11,379 bases of DNA, from assembly GCA_030671315.1 (NCBI GenBank), contig DAOUZW010000020.1, positions 1 through 11,379 on the forward strand, read 5' to 3'. A program made the translations under genes and the position numbers. The notes under the pieces are model-generated. The model saw only the letters and a list, made by a program, of their open reading frames with translations. It searched no databases and was not told the DNA's origin. The stretch's first letter is position 1; every line of letters starts with the position of its first letter. The DNA is from Candidatus Bathyarchaeota archaeon. GTDB taxonomy: Archaea; Thermoproteota; Bathyarchaeia; 40CM-2-53-6; RBG-13-38-9. Positions 5,481 through 11,379 of this stretch are shown here, piece after piece.

Positions 5481-7967
5481 CTAGATTTTTAAATTAATTC
5501 GAATATTTGGATAATTTTGCATTTCTTTTCCTGGACTATTATTTTCTAATTGTACAATACTAATTTCATTAGCATGGATAATCTGAGCAATATCATTTCT
5601 ATGAGCATTAATGGTGGTTAGGTGTTCTTGACCTGCATAAATCTGTATAGAGGTAATAGGAGCCTTCAAAGATATTTTATTTTCAGATTTTATTCGTCTA
5701 ATTTCAGAGACTATGGCCAACAGAGCGTCCCCTTCTTTTTCGGTTTGATCATTAGTAAAATTCTGGTCAGGCTTAGGCCATTCTGTTATATGGATGCTCT
5801 TTTTTCTATCCAAAAGAGCTGGGAAATTCTGATATATTTCTTCACATATATGGGGGCAAATTGGTGCTAACAACTGAATTATCTTAAGCAGAGAATAATG
5901 TAAAGTGTATTGTGCGGCTTTTCTTTGTGCTATCGATGTTTTTTCTTCGCTATAGAGTCTATGTTTTACAGCTTCAAGATATTGATCACAGAACGTATGC
6001 CAAGTAAAGTGTCTAATAGCTTCTAATGCGTTATTGAATTCGAATTTCTCATAGGCTTTTGATACCGATTCTGTTAGCTTCTCCAATTTGGTTAGAATCC
6101 ACCGGTCGACAAGTTCAAGTTCTCCATTATATTCTTGAAAATCGTTTAGATTCATGATAACAAATTTAGCAGCGTTCCAGAGTTTTGTTAAAAATTTCTT
6201 TCCGTGTTCAACTTCACTCCAGTTGAATGGCAAATCATATCCTGTTGCTCCTCCGGCAGCTGCCCATTGTCTAAGTGGGTCAGCACCGTATCTTTTTATT
6301 GCCTCTCGAGCTTCTACGTAATTTCCAAAGGACTTATGCATCATTCTACCATCTGCACCTCTGACCATACCATTTACGAGAACGGTTTTGTATGGCGCCT
6401 TGCCAAATAGGGCTAGGCTCTTTACCATTAGATAGTAATCCCACGTTCTGATTATATCTATACCGTTGGGTTGAAGATCAGCTGGAAAAAGTCTCTTCAT
6501 GGATTCATCATTATAAGGCCAACCAGCATGAAAAGCGCAGGTGATCGATGAGTCCATCCAAGTGTCCATTACATCAGTTTCTCCAATAAAATCTTGGCAA
6601 CCACATTCTGGACATTTCTCTAATTTTGGTGGTCCGAACCTCGGATCTATTGGAAGCCATTCTCGCTTGGCTATAATAACTTGATTACAACTTTTACAAT
6701 ACCAAATGGGTATTGGTGTTGCGAAAATTCTTTGCCTAGAGATAACCCAATCCCAATCTAGAGATTTTGCCCAATCAATCATTCTATATTTTGAGAATTC
6801 AGGTATCCAATTTACCTTCTCACTCCACTGTAAAACATCTTTAGTCATATTACGGGTAGTCATGAACCATTGTATTCTAGAAATTATTTCTACAGGAGTA
6901 TTGCATCTCCAGCAAACCCCTATATTCTGTTTGATATTCTGAGTTTTCTGCACCAAATCTTTTTTCTTTAGATCTTCAAGAAGGCTTTGCTTTGCCTTAT
7001 TCAATGTAAGGCCTTTATATTTTCCACCTTCTTCACTTATGTGACCATCTTCAGTTACAAGTTGAATTATAGGTAGATTGTATTTTTTCTGCCATTTTAC
7101 ATCAGTTTTGTCCCCGAAAGTACAGACCATTACTACTCCAGTTCCAAACTCTGGGTCAACATCTTCATCAGCAAGTATCTTGACTTTAGTTTCGAGGAGT
7201 GGGATTTCTATTTCGTTACCAATGTAGGAGTTGTATCTATTATCATTGGGGTTGACAGCCACAGCTACGCAAGCTGGAAGAAGTTCTGGCCGCGTTGTTG
7301 CAATAAGGAGCTTGTTTTTTTCACTACCAAATGTTATGGAGGTGAGTTCGTTTTCACGTTCCATATATGTTACTTCAGCTTCAGCTATCGCGGTTTCACA
7401 TCTCGGACACCAATTGACGGGGTGTTCTCCTCTATAGATATATCCGTTCTCGTAAAGGATTAGAAACGAGAGTTGAGTTGCACTATAATATCTTGTGTCC
7501 ATAGTTTTATACTCTAGGTTCCAGTCCATGGAGTAGCCCATGGCTTTCATAGCTTTCTTCATTTTCTCAATGAATTCGTTTGTCAGTTTGATGCAGAGAT
7601 CTTTGAATTCTTTAACTGGTATGTCTCGTTTTCTAATCTTATGCGCTTTTTCAGCTCTGACTTCAGTTGGTAATCCATGACAATCCCAACCTTGTGGGAA
7701 ATGTACATTGAATCCTTTCATTCGTTTGTATCTAGCTACGAAATCAAAATAGCACCAGTTTAATGCATTGCCCATATGGAATTCTCCACTAGGATAGGGT
7801 GGAGGAGTATCGATACTATAGGTTGGTCTATTTAGATCATTAGGATCAAAATTGTATATTTCCCATTGGCTCCAGTTTTTTTGCCACTTGTCCTCCGTCT
7901 CAGAAGGTTTGTATGTCTTTGAGAGATTAGATTTTTCATTGATTCCCAAAATTGTCACCACTAGCAC
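5481..7967 (-). CDS. valS: Valyl-tRNA synthetase
   Basis: Class I synthetase that charges tRNA-Val and edits threonine. Of the 828 residues as bounded here, HMGN at 64-67 is the HIGH motif, the CP1 editing domain spans about 200-390 with TTRPELLPACVAVAVNP, and TFGDKTDVKW (283-292) and DVMDTWMDSSI (465-475) are valine-enzyme hallmarks separating it from LeuRS and IleRS. Cys pairs at 187/190, 352/355, 424/427 and 452/455 resemble zinc knuckles. The C-terminal helical anticodon-binding domain follows from about 630. The KMSKS loop is replaced by MMHKS (542-546), keeping the second Lys and the last Ser. The start may be the GTG at 7967, but GGTGA (7959-7955) sits exactly 5 nt before an in-frame TTG at 7949-7947, which I prefer; that shortens the protein by six residues. 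Length is at the short end for archaeal ValRS. Confidence 0.96.
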   Translation of the reverse strand: MLVVTILGINEKSNLSKTYKPSETEDKWQKNWSQWEIYNFDPNDLNRPTYSIDTPPPYPSGEFHMGNALNWCYFDFVARYKRMKGFNVHFPQGWDCHGLPTEVRAEKAHKIRKRDIPVKEFKDLCIKLTNEFIEKMKKAMKAMGYSMDWNLEYKTMDTRYYSATQLSFLILYENGYIYRGEHPVNWCPRCETAIAEAEVTYMERENELTSITFGSEKNKLLIATTRPELLPACVAVAVNPNDNRYNSYIGNEIEIPLLETKVKILADEDVDPEFGTGVVMVCTFGDKTDVKWQKKYNLPIIQLVTEDGHISEEGGKYKGLTLNKAKQSLLEDLKKKDLVQKTQNIKQNIGVCWRCNTPVEIISRIQWFMTTRNMTKDVLQWSEKVNWIPEFSKYRMIDWAKSLDWDWVISRQRIFATPIPIWYCKSCNQVIIAKREWLPIDPRFGPPKLEKCPECGCQDFIGETDVMDTWMDSSITCAFHAGWPYNDESMKRLFPADLQPNGIDIIRTWDYYLMVKSLALFGKAPYKTVLVNGMVRGADGRMMHKSFGNYVEAREAIKRYGADPLRQWAAAGGATGYDLPFNWSEVEHGKKFLTKLWNAAKFVIMNLNDFQEYNGELELVDRWILTKLEKLTESVSKAYEKFEFNNALEAIRHFTWHTFCDQYLEAVKHRLYSEEKTSIAQRKAAQYTLHYSLLKIIQLLAPICPHICEEIYQNFPALLDRKKSIHITEWPKPDQNFTNDQTEKEGDALLAIVSEIRRIKSENKISLKAPITSIQIYAGQEHLTTINAHRNDIAQIIHANEISIVQLENNSPGKEMQNYPNIRINLKI
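7955..7959 (-). promoter_or_regulatory. Shine-Dalgarno GGTGA favouring a TTG start for valS
   Basis: On the minus strand GGTGA-CAATT-TTG places a good archaeal ribosome-binding core five bases before the TTG at 7949. The upstream GTG at 7967 has no comparable site. This favours the TTG as the valS start. Confidence 0.55.
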
Positions 7968-7990
7968 GGGCTAGCAATCTAGGTCAGCCC

Positions 7991-8005
7991 ATTTTATCAT
8001 GATAA
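7991..8005 (-). promoter_or_regulatory. valS TATA-like box inside a 12-bp palindrome
   Basis: TTATCATGATAA (7994-8005) is a perfect 12-bp palindrome. On the minus strand its end overlaps GATAAAAT (7998-7991), a TATA-like box that would place transcription start near 7968, just ahead of the valS start codons. Overlap of a palindrome with the promoter would suit a regulator-binding site. Confidence 0.4.
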
Positions 8006-8021
8006 CTTCAAAAAGATTTCC

Positions 8022-8038
8022 AAACACTATAAGTGTTT
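8022..8038. repeat. Inverted repeat AAACACT-ATA-AGTGTTT
   Basis: Perfect 7-base arms around a 3-base spacer lie upstream of the valS promoter and about 45 nt past the end of the metallo-hydrolase gene. It could be an operator for valS or a weak hairpin ending the upstream transcript; there is no T-run after it on the minus strand, so the operator reading is slightly better. Confidence 0.35.
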
Positions 8039-8083
8039 AATCGTGTACTAATTAAGAAATCTTGATAGGCTATCTCTATTATC

Positions 8084-8866
8084 TTACGTTTTATACTCTC
8101 CAAGTTTAAGCACCATATTATCTCTGGCAGCAATTGTTTTGATTTTTGATGTCTGTTCTATAAATTTAGCCTCGCGATCTGGATTCGCATATATCATTCT
8201 TATGCCAAATCCTGTTAGGATGCAAAGTTTCGGTTTAGCCTCATCTAAAATTTTGATCACGTCATTTGTGCAGAGATGGCCTTTAATTGGAACATCTCTT
8301 GGTCGAAGTACACAAACAAGAAGTGTGTCCACTCCTTTGAATTGACTACCTAATCCTGAAAAGTATTCTGTATCTGATGTATATCCAAGATCAATAGATT
8401 CCAGACTTAACTTGTAACCTACGGTGTCTGGATCTTGATGCTTTGCATTAACAACTTCGATCTTTGCATTTTCTAATATGATCGTCTTCCCAATTTCTGC
8501 CTTAATCACCTTGGCTAGTTGGTTTTTGTGATAATTTGAAATACGAACTTCACAAATGTCATTTCCTTCTATAACTCCCTTTGGAGCTATCAGAGTACCT
8601 CTTTTCTTTGTTCCGCCATTAGTCATTGCTTCTATGTATATTTCAGCATCATTATCATGGTCCGGATGGCAATGTGAGATTAATAATGAATCAACTTTCG
8701 ATGGATCGATATTTAATTGGTGAGAATAAGCGATTGACCCAGGTCCAGGATCTATTTGTATATTTGATGAGCCTATTAATCTGATACCACCAGTTCTCCT
8801 TTTTTGAGTAATCATCGAAAATCGTCCTCCACCTGTTCCAAGAAAAATTAATTGATCCGCTGTCAT
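8084..8866 (-). CDS. Metallo-beta-lactamase-fold hydrolase, RNase Z-like
   Basis: A soluble MBL-fold protein of 260 residues related to the RNase Z/PhnP-like group. It opens with FLGTGGGRF (8-16) and NIQIDPGPGS (35-44), typical of that group. Metal ligands of motif II are intact in SHCHPDH: H65, H67, D69, H70. Further ligands are H143 (AKHQDPDT), D165 (TSDTEY) and probably H197 in GHLC. The position where the last histidine is normally found, in a Leu-Thr-His-Phe motif, reads LTGFG with glycine at 219. It lacks the long exosite arm of true RNase Z, so I do not call it a tRNA 3' nuclease; substrate unknown. GAGGTG before the ATG overlaps the stop of the CPBP gene, so the two are translationally coupled. 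Confidence 0.85.
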   Translation of the reverse strand: MTADQLIFLGTGGGRFSMITQKRRTGGIRLIGSSNIQIDPGPGSIAYSHQLNIDPSKVDSLLISHCHPDHDNDAEIYIEAMTNGGTKKRGTLIAPKGVIEGNDICEVRISNYHKNQLAKVIKAEIGKTIILENAKIEVVNAKHQDPDTVGYKLSLESIDLGYTSDTEYFSGLGSQFKGVDTLLVCVLRPRDVPIKGHLCTNDVIKILDEAKPKLCILTGFGIRMIYANPDREAKFIEQTSKIKTIAARDNMVLKLGEYKT

Positions 8867-8879
8867 GATTACACCTCAG
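8867..8879 (-). promoter_or_regulatory. Shine-Dalgarno GAGGTG coupling CPBP and hydrolase genes
   Basis: On the minus strand CTGAGGTGTAATC precedes the hydrolase ATG at 8866. GAGGTG contains the last two bases of the CPBP stop codon TGA (8878-8876) and lies at normal spacing, indicating a two-gene operon with coupled translation. Confidence 0.65.
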
Positions 8880-10045
8880 ATTGAATTCTCTATTTTATCG
8901 TTGGATGATAAATCCATAGTTGGGTCTGATTCAATACTTTTTGTATCAGATGATGAGATAGAGTCGCGATATAGTTTTAGTATGAGATATGTTAGAAGAA
9001 AGAGAATTATTGAAAGACCTAATATCTGGACTGTGAAATCAATTATATTTTCGATATTTTCAAAGATACCATGGTAATTTTGAGTAGCAACCTCATACAC
9101 ATAGAAGTAATAGTTGAAAAACCAGTGCAATAAAATCGGTGCGTGGAATCCGAATGCAAGATATGCTAAGCAGAATACAAATCCAGCTAAGAAAGAAGAA
9201 GTGATCTTACCAATCTCCCAGCCGGAACCTGATGCATAGTGGGCAAGGCCGAACATTGTTGAAGTTAAGATGGTCATCAGCCATTCCCCATTGCTTATTC
9301 CTTTTCTTATTCCAACATTTTCAATTTGAGGAAGACCTAATCTTTTCTTCATTCTCTCGGGAAACAAAACTGCTGTAAAGAATAATTTGATGTAAATACC
9401 TAAACTCCAGATCTGCCACCGTGCTTGATTAAATATTAGAAGTATAGCATAATAGACCGCAAAGGGAGATATTCTAAACATAATTTCTTCAAAGAGCGGG
9501 GAATACGTTAACTCAAAAAGCCCTCTATAGGTATTATCGAAATCTATCGAACCTGTCGGCACTCCTACTGTCTCCTGCAGACTTTGAACCAAGATAATTA
9601 GAACCAGTAGAGAACTAGAAATCACGGGAAACATAAATAGAAAATTCTTATTTTCCAGTAGGGATTTACTATCGAATGTTTTCCTTACAGCTTTTATGAA
9701 TCCAACATTTGTTTTCCAAGAAATGATGAAACATAGTGCGTAGATTATCCATATTAAAATAAAAATTGTTCCATACGTGGTTTTCACTGGTAATGCTACA
9801 ATGAAAAGTGTCAGAAAGCCAAACGGAAGATTTTCAATATTTGAAAAACTGAATTGACTGCCTTCAGGACTAAACATTAACACCAAACCAAGAAACAAAG
9901 AAACGATAAAAGTTAAGACAAAAAATAGAATTGCTACTCGCAACAAATAATTAAGAGACTTACTAAGTATAGTGATACCTTTAGGTAAGAGAGAGACTTT
10001 CTTTTGCCAATTTTTCTTCAAACGATCAATATTGAATGAGTTCAT
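8876..10045 (-). CDS. CPBP-family intramembrane glutamic protease (Rce1-like)
   Basis: A membrane protein of 389 residues with the ABI/CPBP (Rce1-type) active-site motifs in order: FEEIMFR with E186, E187 and R191; FGLAH with H269; and HWFFN with H307 and N311. Hydrophobic stretches at about 33-58, 75-110, 136-154, 194-206, 216-228, 257-270, 282-312 and 335-358 suggest eight or so membrane passes. The N-terminal 20 residues are basic and the C-terminal 30 are hydrophilic and Ser/Asp-rich, both probably cytoplasmic. It is longer than a minimal CPBP domain (about 200-250), the surplus being the N-terminal membrane region and a loop at 229-255. Archaeal members have unknown substrates; prenyl-protein processing, peptide maturation and self-immunity are family options. 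Start ATG at 10045; no clear Shine-Dalgarno site. Confidence 0.88.
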   Translation of the reverse strand: MNSFNIDRLKKNWQKKVSLLPKGITILSKSLNYLLRVAILFFVLTFIVSLFLGLVLMFSPEGSQFSFSNIENLPFGFLTLFIVALPVKTTYGTIFILIWIIYALCFIISWKTNVGFIKAVRKTFDSKSLLENKNFLFMFPVISSSLLVLIILVQSLQETVGVPTGSIDFDNTYRGLFELTYSPLFEEIMFRISPFAVYYAILLIFNQARWQIWSLGIYIKLFFTAVLFPERMKKRLGLPQIENVGIRKGISNGEWLMTILTSTMFGLAHYASGSGWEIGKITSSFLAGFVFCLAYLAFGFHAPILLHWFFNYYFYVYEVATQNYHGIFENIENIIDFTVQILGLSIILFLLTYLILKLYRDSISSSDTKSIESDPTMDLSSNDKIENSI

Positions 10046-10157
10046 AAGATAAAACAGCCTACAAATGACTCAAGAAGAGCTCAACAAATTTTCTTGAACA
10101 GTCGCCCACTTGACATTTTCATTTAAAGAAGTTCTATAATGAAAATTTAACCTCACT
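10046..10157. promoter_or_regulatory. Divergent intergenic region between CPBP gene and plus-strand Cys-rich frame
   Basis: This AT-rich spacer should carry the CPBP promoter on the minus strand. CTTTAAATG at about 10121-10129 (minus strand) is a TATA-like candidate with a leader near 50 nt. On the plus strand TTCTATAAT at about 10132-10140 lies roughly 20-25 nt before the ATG at 10158. Neither is strong. Confidence 0.25.
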
Positions 10158-10543
10158 ATGCCTAAGGAGGATTCTGAACGGCTAATAAATCTTTTAGATT
10201 CAACCAGTCAGTAAGTCTGATTTCCGATAATACCGGAAAGAAATGTAGCGAGTGTGAAACTTTCAGTAAATGCAGGAGTGGATTCTGTCCAAAAACAGAG
10301 ACAGAAGTAAGCAGGGATCATCCTGCTTGTCAAATGTTCACTAGTCCTCCAATCCTTGGTGACTGGCATAGAAAGAATACTCAACCGAACCAGAAAAATA
10401 CGAACAACCATGATTTTGGAATTCACCTAAAGGCATACAAGAATGATAGCGAATGCAACGGACCTGACCCAGAATACTGTACCATATATTGTTCAAAATA
10501 CTGGAATTGTCAACTCGTTTTGAATGAGGTTATGAAAAGATAG
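10158..10543 (+). pseudogene. Cysteine-rich small protein, apparently frameshifted
   Basis: I do not recognise the family. ATG at 10158 opens MPKEDSERLINLLDSTSQ and stops at 10212-10214. The frame one base back is open from 10178 to the TAG at 10541-10543 and encodes a cysteine-rich chain: GKKCSECETFSKCRSGFC, then SRDHPACQMF, then SECNG, EYCTIYC and KYWNCQ, nine cysteines in about 110 codons. That second frame has no ATG, GTG or TTG before its first cysteines; its first ATG, at 10334, lies after five of them. A 1-nt deletion between 10178 and 10211 would explain the pattern and give a protein near 128 residues. The C-x2-C-x3-F-x-C block ending in HPAC-x2-F looks like a metal-binding (zinc or Fe-S) motif seen in small archaeal proteins. 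It could be a pseudogene, a sequence error, or a programmed shift. Confidence 0.45.
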
Positions 10544-10600
10544 CCATATCCAATCCATCTCATTTGCATTAATAACATACCTATTAGGTCTAAAGTTCGT

Positions 10601-11379
10601 TCAGCACAGTTTTACTTTTCCGTATACTAGGTCATTGCAGAAGACATCAAGCCTGTCGAACTCTCCTTGAATTACCTCCTCAACAGGTCTAGCCACTTCC
10701 TTCATAGAGGTATTTGATTCAAGTATGAGTTGAGTTGAGACAATTTTTGGTTCATTTATTGGTCGACCGATTTGACTGAGCAACCAGACGTATACCTCTT
10801 TTATTCCAGGGACTTTGCTATAGACTTCATCGGCGATCTTGTAGGTTAGAACATTATAGATTTTCCCAACGTGACTTACCGGATTCTTCCCACACGCTGC
10901 TTCAGAACAGGTTGGTCTATTTAACGGGATTATCCCATTAACTCTATTACCTCTGCCTACTTGGCCACAATCGCCGCCGTCAGCAGATGTACCTAAAACC
11001 GTTAGGAACATACCTCCAATTCCACGCCCTGGCCTATCTGCAGTATTGAGATCTATACTTGTCTTCATGTCAACCTTTGATCCAACATATTGCTTAATTT
11101 TCTCTAGAACTTCTCCTTTCAATCGGAAATACTTACTCTCGCTATCGATATGACTGTCCACGAAAGCCGTTCCAATGGTAAGATCGAGCGAATTATCCTT
11201 ACGTAGTCCCATTACTTTTACATCCTCTCCTGTTTCTGGGAACTCCTTCTTGAACTCTTGACTATTGATATAGAATTCAGTGTCGCGAACAGTTTGTTCA
11301 GTCGGTGTGAGAGGCGCGAAGCCAACAGCAGCTGAGGTATCATTGGCACCTAGATACTTCTCTTTACGCTTGAATATGT
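10601..11379 (-). CDS. mat: Archaeal S-adenosylmethionine synthetase, N-terminus outside window
   Basis: Makes S-adenosylmethionine from methionine and ATP; the archaeal type (COG1812) is very divergent from bacterial MetK. The frame is open to the window edge, and 258 residues are visible against a usual length near 400, so about 140 N-terminal residues are missing. Recognisable blocks are YLGANDTSAAVGFAPLT near the edge, GEDVKVMGLR, the GTSADGGDCGQVGRGNRVNG loop with its glycine-rich phosphate-binding character, AACGKNPVSHVGKIYNVL, and VYVWLLSQIGRPINEP. An internal ATG at 11212 is not the start, because conserved sequence continues upstream of it. SAM from this enzyme is the donor for methyltransferases such as the SPOUT protein at the other end. 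It converges on the Cys-rich plus-strand frame, 57 nt away. Confidence 0.96.
   Translation of the reverse strand, partial: IFKRKEKYLGANDTSAAVGFAPLTPTEQTVRDTEFYINSQEFKKEFPETGEDVKVMGLRKDNSLDLTIGTAFVDSHIDSESKYFRLKGEVLEKIKQYVGSKVDMKTSIDLNTADRPGRGIGGMFLTVLGTSADGGDCGQVGRGNRVNGIIPLNRPTCSEAACGKNPVSHVGKIYNVLTYKIADEVYSKVPGIKEVYVWLLSQIGRPINEPKIVSTQLILESNTSMKEVARPVEEVIQGEFDRLDVFCNDLVYGKVKLC

Noticed and set aside
10208..10426. Minus-strand open frame of 72 codons
   Set aside because: It is antisense to the cysteine-rich plus-strand frame, which has far more protein-like composition; no motif or upstream signal supports it.
11210..11212. ATG as the start of the S-adenosylmethionine synthetase
   Set aside because: Family-conserved sequence (GANDTS, GEDVKV) continues upstream in the same frame to the window edge, so this is an internal methionine of a truncated gene.

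Overview
The window looks like chromosomal DNA of an AT-rich archaeon, most likely from the Thermoproteota (TACK) side and perhaps Bathyarchaeia; that lineage call is inference. The evidence is the archaeal order of an RNA methyltransferase of the MTH1/SPOUT1 type, L3 and L4; an archaeal-type S-adenosylmethionine synthetase; RtcB plus archease as the RNA-ligation pair; a Sulfolobus-type single-OB-fold SSB; TATA-like promoters; and a tRNA gene broken by several very small introns. I see no mobile element, CRISPR array or rRNA.

Layout. Nearly all protein genes are on the minus strand. At 1-2275 the start of the ribosomal S10-type operon reads leftward: SPOUT methyltransferase, then L3, then L4, which runs off the window. 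All three appear to start with TTG. A short plus-strand reading frame, apparently broken, fills 2350-2525. Next come rtcB (2522-4000) and archease (4159-4614). Divergent from archease, on the plus strand, is a tRNA-Ser(UGA) gene (4783-4921). It folds into a normal 86-nt class II tRNA only if three introns of 21, 16 and 13 nt are removed. Then come an SSB-like protein (5097-5387), valS (5481-7967) and a coupled pair: a CPBP intramembrane protease followed by a metallo-beta-lactamase-fold hydrolase (8084-10045). The stretch 10046-10600 holds a cysteine-rich plus-strand frame with an apparent frameshift. The window ends inside metK/mat (10601-11379, N-terminus missing).

How the genes fit together. 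The theme is translation and RNA maturation: ribosomal proteins, a probable rRNA methyltransferase, a methyl-donor synthetase, a tRNA synthetase, and the tRNA-exon ligase with its activator beside a pre-tRNA that needs three ligation events. The CPBP/hydrolase pair is unrelated accessory content of unknown substrate.

The points most worth a second look are the three-intron tRNA and its neighbourhood, the self-complementarity between its first intron and the anticodon loop, the two broken small plus-strand frames, the MMHKS variant of the ValRS KMSKS loop, and the missing last histidine ligand in the metallo-hydrolase.
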